Below, one piece after another: positions 14,054-21,695 of a stretch of 36,964 bases of DNA. The stretch is from the NCBI GenBank assembly GCA_045594445.1, contig JAZNYL010000124.1, positions 1 through 36,964 of the forward strand, in the 5' to 3' direction. Numbering within the stretch: position 1 is the stretch's first letter; each line of letters starts with the position of its first letter. Source of the DNA: SVQP01 sp045594445 (GTDB lineage: Bacteria > Bacillota > Clostridia > Oscillospirales > CAG-272). The notes under the pieces are model-generated. The model saw only the letters and a list, made by a program, of their open reading frames with translations. It was not told the origin of the DNA and did not search any database. Both the position numbers and the translations under genes were made by a program.

Positions 14054-15611
14054 TAAATCCAAAACCTACAAGCAAATAGACAACGATTTTTCTGCGGGTA
14101 TCTGGCACAGGCACGGAGCAAAGGGAAATACGTATTATGCGGGAGAGAATCTTTGCGGGGATGCATACCCCGCCGTTCAATCCCGCCCGCCTCGGCGGAT
14201 CTGGCAGCGATTTGCCTCTGACGTTTACGGCATGTTTTGCGCAGGTGACTTGTATTTTGCCAACAACTCGGAGCTTTCCAAGGCCGTATCCCAATACAAG
14301 GTTTCGGTGCTCGGCAAGATCAATAAGCTGGAAAAAATCTTCGGTACTTTGGGAAATCAGCTGCTGATTTTGCCTGACTTTCGCGTTTACGATACAGATA
14401 CCGGCCTGCTCAAATCCAGATACGTCAATCTCCTGCTATCAAACGTTCTGATTCAAAATCAGGACTACGTGGATCAAGAGGGGATTGCCCGCACCATCCG
14501 TTTCAATACGCTGCAGTGTAACGATTTCAATTTCCTTGATTATTTCTCCCCGGGAGATTCGGTGACACTGAGCGGATCAGTCGCCAACGACGGCATATAT
14601 ACCATTCGCGCGGTAGAGGAATACTGCCTGCGCTTTGACGAAAATTCCTTTGTCGCAGAGGATATGGAATCCTGCACGCTGACCGTGCAGCCGCCTTATC
14701 CTATGGGGGGCGTTTGCACCTGCGACGGCAGACTTTGGGGATACTCCGAGGACACGATCTACGCCACGGTGCCCGGAGACGTGACCAACTGGTTTCGCTA
14801 CGACGGCGACGAGCAAAGCAGCTATTGCTTGCGCGTGCCGGGCAGCGAGCCATTTACCGCCTGCGTGATGCACGGCGGACGCCCCGTGTTTTTCAAAAGC
14901 AACAGCATGGTGGAGGTGTACGGCGATAATCCCACCAACTATGCCGTTGTGGAAACGCCGCTTTCGGGCGTGATGGCAGGCAGCGGAGCGTCGCTTTGCT
15001 CGGTTGGCGGAGATATGCTGTATCTTTCCAACAACGGCGTCGTGCGCTGCAGTGGCAGCAGTGCCATTGTGATCTCGGAAAGCCTTGGCAAGCAGCTTTT
15101 TGACGGCGTTGCGACCACCGACGGCAGAAAGTATTATCTGAGTGCCGCAGATGAGGATGGCGCACGCGCATTGTACGTGTACGATACCGTAACCGATGCA
15201 TGGCACGTAGAGGAGGGCGCAAACGTCAAATATCTTGCTTATCTGAGCGGTGACGTGTATGCGTATTGCTCGGACAGAACTGTCTACATCCTCGGTCAGG
15301 ATAAAACGGGGCACGGCATAGTGCAGGGGCCTCCCTCCTCGCATATTGAATTCCATCCGTTAGAGGACGATGCACGCGGAGAAATCGTTCCCGTGCGGCT
15401 TGGCGTGCGCGTTCTGTGCGAGCAGGGCAGCGAGCTGAAGCTCTCGGTCAGCTACGACGGCGGCGAATGGGAGGAGCGCGCCAGCCTGGAATATACGGGC
15501 AGCAAGCTCTGGTACGTGCCGCTGCTTCCAAGGGTTTGTCACACGCTGGGCATTCGCATTGACGGTGACGGCGAATATCGGATCCTTTCGGTCATCAAGG
15601 AGTATAAGTAG
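14037..15611 (+). CDS. Tail-hub/stabilisation-like phage protein with probable beta-propeller
   Basis: This 524-residue protein starts at ATG 14037 behind AAAGGAGG. Repeated strand patterns (GDLYFANNSE, GGVCTCDGRLWGYSEDTIYATVPGDVTNW, GGRPVFFKSNSMVEVYG, GGDMLYLSNNGVVRCSG, DGRKYYLSAADEDGARALYVYDTVTDAWHVEEG) suggest a beta-propeller. Similar proteins occupy the first tail position of podovirus-like Firmicutes prophages, comparable in position to P22 gp10, the tail stabilisation protein that closes the portal. The middle segment (about 180-205, GDSVTLSGSVANDGIYTIRAVE) looks like a separate small beta domain. It would seal the packaged head or contact the cell surface. No tail tape measure, sheath or fibre genes follow. 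The phage nature is clear; the specific tail role is inferred. Confidence 0.7.
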   Translation: MLPTLDKSKTYKQIDNDFSAGIWHRHGAKGNTYYAGENLCGDAYPAVQSRPPRRIWQRFASDVYGMFCAGDLYFANNSELSKAVSQYKVSVLGKINKLEKIFGTLGNQLLILPDFRVYDTDTGLLKSRYVNLLLSNVLIQNQDYVDQEGIARTIRFNTLQCNDFNFLDYFSPGDSVTLSGSVANDGIYTIRAVEEYCLRFDENSFVAEDMESCTLTVQPPYPMGGVCTCDGRLWGYSEDTIYATVPGDVTNWFRYDGDEQSSYCLRVPGSEPFTACVMHGGRPVFFKSNSMVEVYGDNPTNYAVVETPLSGVMAGSGASLCSVGGDMLYLSNNGVVRCSGSSAIVISESLGKQLFDGVATTDGRKYYLSAADEDGARALYVYDTVTDAWHVEEGANVKYLAYLSGDVYAYCSDRTVYILGQDKTGHGIVQGPPSSHIEFHPLEDDARGEIVPVRLGVRVLCEQGSELKLSVSYDGGEWEERASLEYTGSKLWYVPLLPRVCHTLGIRIDGDGEYRILSVIKEYK

Positions 15612-15612
15612 T

Positions 15613-15900
15613 ATGCAGAGCGGACAGCAGGACTATAATCAGCAGCTTTGCAGCGAGCGCCACGAGAGGATTGAGGCAAGGCTTGGCAAGCACGGCGAGC
15701 AGATCGACTCCTTGGAAAAATGCACCATCAAGCTGACCGAGATGGTGGAGCGCTACGATCAGCTGGCGCAGCGGCAGGAGGAACGCATCAGCGCGCTGGA
15801 GAGCCGACCGGGGCTTTTGATCGAGCACGTGCTCGGGTACGCGGCCTCTGCGATTCTGGGCGCGATCGGCAGCGCGCTGGTCAGTTATTTTGTAGGCTGA
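15613..15900 (+). CDS. Coiled-coil protein with C-terminal membrane helix (XhlA/holin-like)
   Basis: This 95-residue protein starts one base after the previous stop. Residues 14-66 form an uninterrupted coiled coil (RHERIEARLGKHGEQIDSLEKCTIKL...YDQLAQRQEERISALES), and residues 70-94 form one hydrophobic helix (VLGYAASAILGAIGSALVSYFVG) with GxxxG-like small residues. This is the layout of XhlA-type phage proteins, which work with holins in lysis. No endolysin or second holin follows, so a lysis role is uncertain; membrane docking of capsids is an alternative. It is the last gene of the cassette. No terminator follows before the GH36 promoter. Confidence 0.65.
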   Translation: MQSGQQDYNQQLCSERHERIEARLGKHGEQIDSLEKCTIKLTEMVERYDQLAQRQEERISALESRPGLLIEHVLGYAASAILGAIGSALVSYFVG

Positions 15901-15903
15901 CAC

Positions 15904-15932
15904 TTGACAAAAGGGTGATTGTGGGGTATGAT
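15904..15932 (+). promoter_or_regulatory. Promoter of the GH36 gene
   Basis: TTGACA (15904-15909), a 17-bp spacer and TATGAT (15927-15932) make a near-consensus promoter right after the phage cassette, so GH36 need not depend on phage transcription. Confidence 0.8.
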
Positions 15933-15961
15933 TAAGGTACTATCTTATAAGGAGTATTATC

Positions 15962-17983
15962 ATGCTTTGCAATCACCCTCTTTATTATCTGAGCGTCAAC
16001 GCGGCGCACAACGACGACTATCACAGCAGACAGACCGAGGCCATGACCGCAGAGCCGATCAAGACCGAGGGAGATACTTATACCTATCGTCTTGCGGGTT
16101 ACGACGCCAAGGTGCAGGTGGAATGCAAGCCCTTTGACGGCAGCACCTACGAATGCGTCACGTCCGTGCAGAATACGGGCAGCGAGAGCATCGTCCTTGA
16201 CAGAATTTCCTCTGGCTACGTCACGGGAATCGGCAGAGAGGGCGGCGCTTGGCATCAAAAGAGATTCGTGCTGCATATCTGTGATTCCTCCTGGCAGGGC
16301 GAAGGCCAATGGAGACGCGGCTATATTGAGGATTTTGGCGTATATCCCACCTATAACCATAACACCCAGCGCTCCTATCGCATCGGCAGCATTGGCTCAT
16401 GGACCACCTGCCGCCACTATCCCATGATCATGCTGGAGGATACAGAGAAGGGCGAGATCTGGTATTTTGAGATCGCGACCTCGGCTTCGTGGTATATTGA
16501 GGTCAGCGTAGGCGGCTATCGCGATGACCTGTGGCTGGACGTGCTGCTCTCTGCATGCCACGACCGCCACGACGGCTGGTTCTACGAGCTGCAGCCGGGT
16601 GAGTGCTATACAGCGCCGCTGGGCATTTACGGCAAGGTCAAGGGAGGCTTTGAAGAGGCGGTTGCGGCGCTGACCGCATACAAGCGCGCCCGCATGCTGC
16701 GCGCCTTCCCGGACGGATACGTACCCGTCTGCTTCAACGACTATATGAACTGCCTGTGGGCACTCCCCACGCGTGAAAAATTGGTGCCGCTGATCGACGC
16801 GGCTGCCAAGGTTGGCTGCGAGTATTTCGTGATTGACGCGGGCTGGTTTGGCGAGGACGAGGACTGGAGCGGTGGACTTGGCGACTACGAGCAGAACGAT
16901 TTCTTGTTTGGAGAGGGTGGCTTTGACGGCATTCTCGCATATATTCAGAGCAAGGGCATGAAGCCCGGCTGCTGGCTGGAGGTTGAGAGCGTGATGCCCG
17001 GCACCAAGGTGCTTGACAAGATCGAGAACGCACGCTTGACGCGACACGGCAAGGTGATCGGCAAAACGCGCTGCTTCTTTGATTTCCGTAACCCCGAGGT
17101 GCAGAAGCACGTATTCGGTATTTTTGAGCGACTTTATAATAAGGGCATTCGCTTTATCAAGAACGACTATAATCAGAACGTGGGCATCGGAATTGACGGT
17201 GCGCTTGGCATGGCCTCGCCCGAGGAGCTTAAGCGCAATCAGACTGCATTTTTGGCTCTGATCGACCGCGTTTGTGCCGCTTTCCCGGATCTTGTGATTG
17301 AAAACTGCTCGTCCGGCTGCATGAGAGCCGACCACGCAAGCGAAAAGCATTTCTATATGCAAAGCGTCAGCGATCAGGAGTATTACGAGCGTATGCCCAG
17401 CGTGGTGCAGGGACTTGTGGCTTGCATGCCGCCCGAGCGCGTGGGCATTTGGGGCTATCCTTATCCCGTGCCGATCGATCACCGAATCAGCTTTGCGCCG
17501 AGTGCCGAGTTTACTGCAAAGTTTGCGGACGGACACAATACCGTGTTCAACATGGTGCAGGTCATGCTGGGTGCGATCTATCTGTCGGGCCATATTGACT
17601 GCGCGGACGAGCAAAATCTGGCGCTGATGGCCGAGGCGATCCGGCTTTACAAGCAAAATCGCGACCTTTTGGTCAAGTGCAATCCCGTATATCCCACGGG
17701 GCTTTGCCGCATGGCGGACAAGGGCATTCTGTCTCTTGGCATGCATGAGCCCGAGAGCGGCACGCTGCTCTTAGCCGTTTGGAAGAACGGTGAGCAGACG
17801 TGCGCCGAGATCGATCTTGCCAAGTACGTGGGCGAGAACGCCAAAATTGACGCCACGTATCCCGCACGAGCCAAGGACACGCTGGCGCTGCAGGGAAGCG
17901 TTTTGCACGTGACCTTTCCCGAGTGCGACAGTGCAGTCTGGGTGAAGATAAATGCAGAATGCAGAATGAAGAAAGCAGAATGA
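15962..17983 (+). CDS. GH36 alpha-galactosidase
   Basis: The 673-residue protein has the full GH36 layout: an N-terminal beta-sandwich (1-250), a TIM barrel (about 255-585) and a small C-terminal sandwich. Barrel motifs include YFVIDAGWFG (288-297), the nucleophile aspartate in FIKNDYN (D402), ENCSSG (447-452) and a candidate acid/base aspartate in QSVSDQEYY (D471). It removes terminal alpha-galactosyl residues from raffinose-type or galactan-derived oligosaccharides. There is no signal peptide, so it is cytoplasmic. The start at 15962 follows AAGGAG and a near-consensus promoter. The last dozen residues (NAECRMKKAE) are encoded by GCAGAAT repeats that continue beyond the gene, so the C-terminus was probably altered by a repeat insertion. 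The gene converges on the GH43 gene across a terminator. Confidence 0.9.
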   Translation: MLCNHPLYYLSVNAAHNDDYHSRQTEAMTAEPIKTEGDTYTYRLAGYDAKVQVECKPFDGSTYECVTSVQNTGSESIVLDRISSGYVTGIGREGGAWHQKRFVLHICDSSWQGEGQWRRGYIEDFGVYPTYNHNTQRSYRIGSIGSWTTCRHYPMIMLEDTEKGEIWYFEIATSASWYIEVSVGGYRDDLWLDVLLSACHDRHDGWFYELQPGECYTAPLGIYGKVKGGFEEAVAALTAYKRARMLRAFPDGYVPVCFNDYMNCLWALPTREKLVPLIDAAAKVGCEYFVIDAGWFGEDEDWSGGLGDYEQNDFLFGEGGFDGILAYIQSKGMKPGCWLEVESVMPGTKVLDKIENARLTRHGKVIGKTRCFFDFRNPEVQKHVFGIFERLYNKGIRFIKNDYNQNVGIGIDGALGMASPEELKRNQTAFLALIDRVCAAFPDLVIENCSSGCMRADHASEKHFYMQSVSDQEYYERMPSVVQGLVACMPPERVGIWGYPYPVPIDHRISFAPSAEFTAKFADGHNTVFNMVQVMLGAIYLSGHIDCADEQNLALMAEAIRLYKQNRDLLVKCNPVYPTGLCRMADKGILSLGMHEPESGTLLLAVWKNGEQTCAEIDLAKYVGENAKIDATYPARAKDTLALQGSVLHVTFPECDSAVWVKINAECRMKKAE

Positions 17984-18060
17984 TGGTAGAAAAGCCGCCC
18001 GGAAAGGGCGGCTTTTCATATTTTATTACATTTTTTCGCAATTCAGAATTCTGCATGATT
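17950..18060. repeat. Inverted GCAGAAT repeats flanking a terminator
   Basis: GCAGAAT occurs three times in one direction at 17953-17981 and ATTCTGC in the opposite direction at 18048-18054, on either side of the hairpin at 17990-18016. The repeats encode the C-terminal ends of both convergent proteins. The arrangement looks like a small inserted palindromic element that supplied a terminator. Confidence 0.45.
17990..18016. terminator. Bidirectional intrinsic terminator between GH36 and GH43
   Basis: A perfect 11-bp stem AAAAGCCGCCC / GGGCGGCTTTT encloses GGAAA. U-tracts arise in both directions. Confidence 0.9.
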
Positions 18061-18925
18061 CATACATCGCAATCAAATCGTCGTCCTCTTCCTTGACCGT
18101 CAGGAACACCATGGTGGTATCTCTCTCGCCTACGGGATCGTTGGGGGAGTGCATGGACAGGTAGAGCTGACCGTCCACGTCGGCAAAGATCATGCCGTGG
18201 CCGCCGTCGTAGGGGTAGCCGGCGTCTGTCTTGCCGTAAAGGCGCTGATCACGCTGGATCCACTTGCCGTCAGGTCTGCCGTCATCACTCTCGGCAATGC
18301 CCACGCAATAGCCGTCCTTGGCAAAATTCGACCAGATCATGAGCAGCTTGCCGCCCTTTGTACGGTACATGAAGCAGCCGTCGGTCACGCCTGCAGCCGC
18401 CCAAGGAGCGTCGTCCGCGCGGAACAGATCCACGGGCTCGCTGACAAGATGAGTCAGATCGTCCGACATCTTGGCCACCGACATCAGTCCCACGTGGTCG
18501 GGGCGACAGGTCCACTCGTGCACGAAAATGCTCCAGGGCTGACCGTTCTCGTCAATGTAAAGCGTTGCGTCAATGCAATCCCAGTCGTGGGGCGTGAAAT
18601 GGCCGTCCGAGATCTGCACGAAGGGTCCTTCGGGATGCTCGGAGCAAAATACGCTGCAGCCGCGATGCTGGGTTTTGGAGGAATAATAGGTGGTGAACAT
18701 GTAGTATTTTCCGTTTACCACGTGCACCTCGGGTGCCCAGTTTTGCATTTTGAAGTCCTCGGGTACCACCACGGTGGGCGTGACGGTGGATTTTACCCAC
18801 TCGCCGTCCAGCTTGCCGCTTTTGTTAACGTAGCATTGCCAACCGGTTCCGTATGCGTAATAAACGCCTTCCGCGACCACGATATAAGGGTCGCGCAGCT
18901 TGGTGACGCTTGTTTCAATGATCAT
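18026..18925 (-). CDS. GH43-type glycoside hydrolase
   Basis: This 299-residue protein looks like a five-bladed beta-propeller glycosidase of family GH43. The general-base aspartate is in LRDPYIVV (D12), a middle aspartate in DCIDATLYIDENG, and the motifs NWAPEVHVVNGKYYMFTTYY, VTDGCFMYR and YDGGHGMIFADVDGQLYLSMHSP are typical. GH43 enzymes are arabinofuranosidases, xylosidases or galactosidases; this one is not narrowed further. No signal peptide is present, so it is cytoplasmic. It begins at ATG 18925, overlapping the reductase stop (ATGA), with GGAGG upstream, and is the last gene of a plsC-reductase-GH43 operon. Its final residues (SCRILNCEKM) are encoded in a repeat, hinting at an altered C-terminus. 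Confidence 0.85.
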   Translation of the reverse strand: MIIETSVTKLRDPYIVVAEGVYYAYGTGWQCYVNKSGKLDGEWVKSTVTPTVVVPEDFKMQNWAPEVHVVNGKYYMFTTYYSSKTQHRGCSVFCSEHPEGPFVQISDGHFTPHDWDCIDATLYIDENGQPWSIFVHEWTCRPDHVGLMSVAKMSDDLTHLVSEPVDLFRADDAPWAAAGVTDGCFMYRTKGGKLLMIWSNFAKDGYCVGIAESDDGRPDGKWIQRDQRLYGKTDAGYPYDGGHGMIFADVDGQLYLSMHSPNDPVGERDTTMVFLTVKEEDDDLIAMYESCRILNCEKM

Positions 18926-20007
18926 GACTTATGACCTCCTCGGTAAATTTTGACGCTTTGTACGCCGCTTTTCATGATCAGATAGCGCAGCGCAGGGGAG
19001 CACAGTATTTTTCTTTTGATGGTCTTGGTAAAAAGCTTGAAGCGCAGTCGTTTGCTTGCGCGTCGGTACGCCTTGGCAATGCCTGCAGGCGAGTCCTTAT
19101 CAAAGGCCTTGGCCAGCATGCGGCCGCTAAGCATTGCCGAGCTGATTCCCTCAAACGAGCTTGCGCTGATCAGCCCCGCGGCCTCACCGACAAGGTAAAC
19201 TCCATCCTTGCCCGTGACAAAGTCGCGCGCGTGCCTGGGCGAGCAGACCTGGCAGGCCTCGGTTTTGATCGGTTGCCCCAGCGAGATACCCAAATGCTGC
19301 TCAAGTCGCACCTTTTGCGCTTCGTAAGCCTCGCGGCTGCCCAATTTAGCAAACGCACCGCCGAAAATGGTGCAATCGTCCTTGCGGATCAGCCAGGAGC
19401 AGGAGTCGCTGGTTTGCTTATCAAAAATGCAGGCGTAGGCGGGAATGGCGGGGCTGCTGCCCGCAAACCATTGCTGAATGGATACGTATTTGTAGGGTTG
19501 TCTTGTAAAAAACTGCCTGCGCACGATGGAGGAAGCACCGTCCGCTCCCACCAAGGCGCGAGCGGTGAGGTGCTGCGTACCGTCCTTGGTTTGCACGGTC
19601 AGCTCAAAATTGCCGTTTCTTTGGATGGCCGTGCATCTGCCGCTTACGCGCGTTACCTGTGCGGGCATCTGTGAGAGCAACCAACGGTCAAAGGCAAGGC
19701 GGTCCATGTTGAGATAGTGACGCTGATAAAGCCGCGTGACGCCCGCGGTCAGATCAATGGTGTGCACCGAAAAGATCTGCGGGTCGGCAAGCACCGCATT
19801 TGGCAGCGTCAGTTCAAATTCGGCCAGTACCTTTTGCGCATCGGGTGAGAGAAGCCCGCCGCATGGCTTGGAGTTTTGCTCGGTTTGTCCGTCAATCAGT
19901 AAAATGCGCGCGTTCGGCCTGCGCACGGCAAGCTCCTTGGCAAAGGTAGAGCCTGCGGGACCCGCACCGATGACGGCTACGTCGTATAGGAATTCTTTCA
20001 TATTCAC
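18922..20007 (-). CDS. FAD-dependent oxidoreductase, geranylgeranyl-reductase family
   Basis: The 361-residue protein has an N-terminal Rossmann FAD-binding motif (DVAVIGAGPAGSTFAKELA), the substrate-channel segment CGGLLSPDAQKVL, the second FAD motif LVGADGASSIVRR and the third GVYLVGEAAGLISASSFEGI. This order is that of the geranylgeranyl-reductase/FixC-like family, which reduces isoprenoid double bonds or hydroxylates and halogenates aromatic compounds. The start is probably GTG 20007, overlapping the plsC stop (GTGA), with an ATG two codons later as an alternative. Its operon partner is an acyltransferase, which fits a role in membrane lipid or isoprenoid modification. The pairing with a downstream GH43 gene is odd. 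Family assignment is solid; substrate is unknown. Confidence 0.85.
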   Translation of the reverse strand: MNMKEFLYDVAVIGAGPAGSTFAKELAVRRPNARILLIDGQTEQNSKPCGGLLSPDAQKVLAEFELTLPNAVLADPQIFSVHTIDLTAGVTRLYQRHYLNMDRLAFDRWLLSQMPAQVTRVSGRCTAIQRNGNFELTVQTKDGTQHLTARALVGADGASSIVRRQFFTRQPYKYVSIQQWFAGSSPAIPAYACIFDKQTSDSCSWLIRKDDCTIFGGAFAKLGSREAYEAQKVRLEQHLGISLGQPIKTEACQVCSPRHARDFVTGKDGVYLVGEAAGLISASSFEGISSAMLSGRMLAKAFDKDSPAGIAKAYRRASKRLRFKLFTKTIKRKILCSPALRYLIMKSGVQSVKIYRGGHKS

Positions 20008-20828
20008 ATCGTTTTTTCGTAATGATCGGGGGTTTGATCCACGCGGTAATTGGGATCACCCGGGTGGATGCCGTTCATGATTTGCATGATATGGTATGCG
20101 CGCGCCTGCAGGTCACGAGCTGCCTCGGCAGGAGAGAGCGACTTGTCCGCAAACAAAGGTTCGCCCACGTGCAGATCCACCTGCGGCTTTTTGGTAAAGA
20201 GCTTGGTCAGTCCCTTGCGCGGGCGGAAGGACATGGAAATGGGCAGGATGGGGCGATCGTACTTGACCGCGTATTTGAATACCGCAGGCTTGAAGGGGCG
20301 GATATCGGGATAGAACAGCCACATCGACCCCTCGGGATAAAAGTGCATCCAGCGCTCGCTCTCCAGCACCTCCTCCATGGCCTTTTTGAAGGCAATCATG
20401 GAGCGGATATTACCGTCCGGGATGGGAATGCCGCCCGACATACGAATCCAGAAGCGGTTGGAGCCGTTGAGATTGGTTTTCCATGCAGGGAAGTAGACAA
20501 GATGCGGACGGATGGCGGCCAGCACGCAGATCAGATCAAAATAAAACACGTGGTTGGCGATCGTGATCACGCCGCCCTTTAGCGCATCCTTATGTCGCTT
20601 GAGGTTCTCGCGTCCGTAAATGCGCAGCCCGTGCGTGACCTTGACAAGCAAAAATCCCACCGTCTGCAGCCCCAGCCAATAGACCGAGCGCAGGCACTTG
20701 AATCCAAAGCTCTTTTGCAGGTAAGGGTAATCGGGGGTAAAGTCAATGTGACGCAGCTCCTTGACTTCTATCATGTGTTCATCGCATCGCTCGGGGTAGG
20801 TGTATCCAAGCTCATTTTTGTAATACAT
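20004..20828 (-). CDS. 1-acylglycerol-3-phosphate acyltransferase family protein (PlsC-like)
   Basis: This 274-residue protein carries the PlsC acyltransferase motifs NHVFYFD (HX4D, catalytic) and YPEGS (substrate binding). GLQTVGFLLVKV, around residues 56-67, is a likely membrane-associated helix. It would acylate lysophosphatidic acid or a related lipid at the inner membrane face. Two starts are possible. ATG 20828 is preferred because AAAGGA lies 8 nt upstream, whereas ATG 20837 overlaps that ribosome binding site. The N-terminal 50 residues are an unusual acidic/aromatic extension. The gene heads an operon with the FAD reductase and GH43 genes, driven by the promoter at 20858-20886. Confidence 0.85.
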   Translation of the reverse strand: MYYKNELGYTYPERCDEHMIEVKELRHIDFTPDYPYLQKSFGFKCLRSVYWLGLQTVGFLLVKVTHGLRIYGRENLKRHKDALKGGVITIANHVFYFDLICVLAAIRPHLVYFPAWKTNLNGSNRFWIRMSGGIPIPDGNIRSMIAFKKAMEEVLESERWMHFYPEGSMWLFYPDIRPFKPAVFKYAVKYDRPILPISMSFRPRKGLTKLFTKKPQVDLHVGEPLFADKSLSPAEAARDLQARAYHIMQIMNGIHPGDPNYRVDQTPDHYEKTM

Positions 20829-20857
20829 ATCCGTCATCCTTTATGCTTGATAAGAAC

Positions 20858-20886
20858 AGTATAACACATTTTGTTACGAGATGCAA
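20858..20886 (-). promoter_or_regulatory. Promoter of the plsC operon
   Basis: On the minus strand TTGCAT (20881-20886), a 17-bp spacer and TATACT (20858-20863) lie about 30 bp upstream of the plsC start. Confidence 0.75.
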
Positions 20887-21106
20887 GAGAATACGGAAGA
20901 TTGCAAAAGCAAATCCCTCGCTCCGGGCAAGCGAGGGAAGATTATTCGGAAATGTTAGGGTCATATGAGGGGAATTTCGCCTATGGCGAATATTCGCGCG
21001 CTCTGCGCCTGGAGAATGTCTCGCTGCGCGAGCCGCTCTCCGATCTTCGAGCGGCGAATGTGAACCCCATTCGCGCCGCACACGGCGCGATGGGGCAATT
21101 CGCTGA
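20887..21106. repeat. Palindrome-rich gap between plsC and ssrA
   Basis: No gene seen. Hairpins follow one another: TCCCTCGCT/AGCGAGGGA (20914-20922, 20930-20938), TTCGCC-TAT-GGCGAA (20976-20990), and a long stem of CCCCAT-TCGCCG type around CACA near 21065-21096, interrupted by one bulged T. The last runs into an inverted copy of the tmRNA 3' end. The stretch looks like accumulated REP-type elements. Confidence 0.5.
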
Positions 21107-21168
21107 GGGTCCACCAAAAAAGCAATAGGGTGCGCTTTTGCGCACCCTATTGCTTTTTTGGTGGACCC
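21107..21168. repeat. 29-bp perfect inverted repeat duplicating the tmRNA 3' end
   Basis: Arms 21107-21135 and 21140-21168 are perfectly complementary around TTTT. The core is the ssrA terminator, but the outer 10 bp of each arm are GGGTCCACCA, the 3' end of the tmRNA itself. The outer left arm therefore carries a second, inverted copy of the CCA end. Similarity continues weakly further out (AG-GAATTG-CCCC) into the T-arm sequence. Confidence 0.8.
21116..21159 (-). terminator. ssrA intrinsic terminator
   Basis: The stem AAAAAAGCAATAGGGTGCGC pairs with its complement around TTTT, giving 20 bp followed by U6 in the ssrA direction. It starts immediately after the tmRNA CCA end. Confidence 0.9.
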
Positions 21169-21529
21169 GAGGGGAATTGAACCCCTGTCCGAAAGCCCGT
21201 TGATACGACTTTCTCCGTGGGCAGTCTGTTATTTAGAATTCCCTCGCGGCGGCGTCAACAGACAGACTCCGCTTTGAAGTAGCCATTTTGTGCATGATCG
21301 GTTCAATGGCGAAAGGCCGATGCACGGTCACCGCTCAATGACGTTGGATTCCCGATCGCGGTACTTCGGGAGCAACGGGTAAGACCGCAGTCTTACGGCA
21401 CTGCCTAATTAGGCAGCCAGAGCAACGTTAGAGTTGTCGTTTAATTTAAAGTTTGGACAGTTTAGCGGGATTATCCGGCCCGCCACGCTTATCGTACCGC
21501 AAAACCCCCGTCGAAACCATTGCGGGCCC
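21159..21529 (-). ncRNA. ssrA: tmRNA (10Sa RNA)
   Basis: A standard one-piece tmRNA of about 371 nt. The 5' end GGGCCCG (21529-21523) pairs with CGGGUCC at the 3' end, followed by discriminator A and encoded CCA (21161-21159), forming the tRNA-like acceptor stem. A T-arm reading GGGGUUCAAUUCCCC is next to it. The tag frame ends at a TAA stop (21411-21409) and reads NDNSNVALAA (21441-21412), the AA-ending degradation tag expected in bacteria. The tag adds this peptide to proteins from stalled ribosomes and marks them for proteolysis. The exact resume codon could be one codon earlier. Promoter and terminator are both clear. Confidence 0.95.
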
Positions 21530-21545
21530 ATGCGATAACTCTAAT

Positions 21546-21574
21546 ATTATATATCATTTCGCCTGATTTGTCAA
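21546..21574 (-). promoter_or_regulatory. ssrA promoter
   Basis: On the minus strand TTGACA (21569-21574), a 17-bp spacer and TATAAT (21546-21551) are a perfect consensus 17 bp before the mature 5' end. Confidence 0.9.
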
Positions 21575-21632
21575 GCACGAAAAACGTCGCTTTGCAAATT
21601 ATGTGTTCAAACGTGCATTCCGTCAAAAAATC

Positions 21633-21661
21633 TTGACAACTGAGCCGTATTTTGATAAAAT
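21633..21661 (+). promoter_or_regulatory. Promoter of the CotH lipoprotein gene
   Basis: TTGACA (21633-21638), a 17-bp spacer and TAAAAT (21656-21661) make a near-consensus promoter directed away from ssrA. Confidence 0.8.
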
Positions 21662-21695
21662 GAGGTCGTAAAACACCAACAGAAAGGGGATGCTT

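Noticed and set aside
6272..15929. Near-matching GGTGATT...GGGG segments at 6272 and 15913 as att sites
   Set aside because: The match is short and gapped, one copy lies in a repeat element and no integrase is present.
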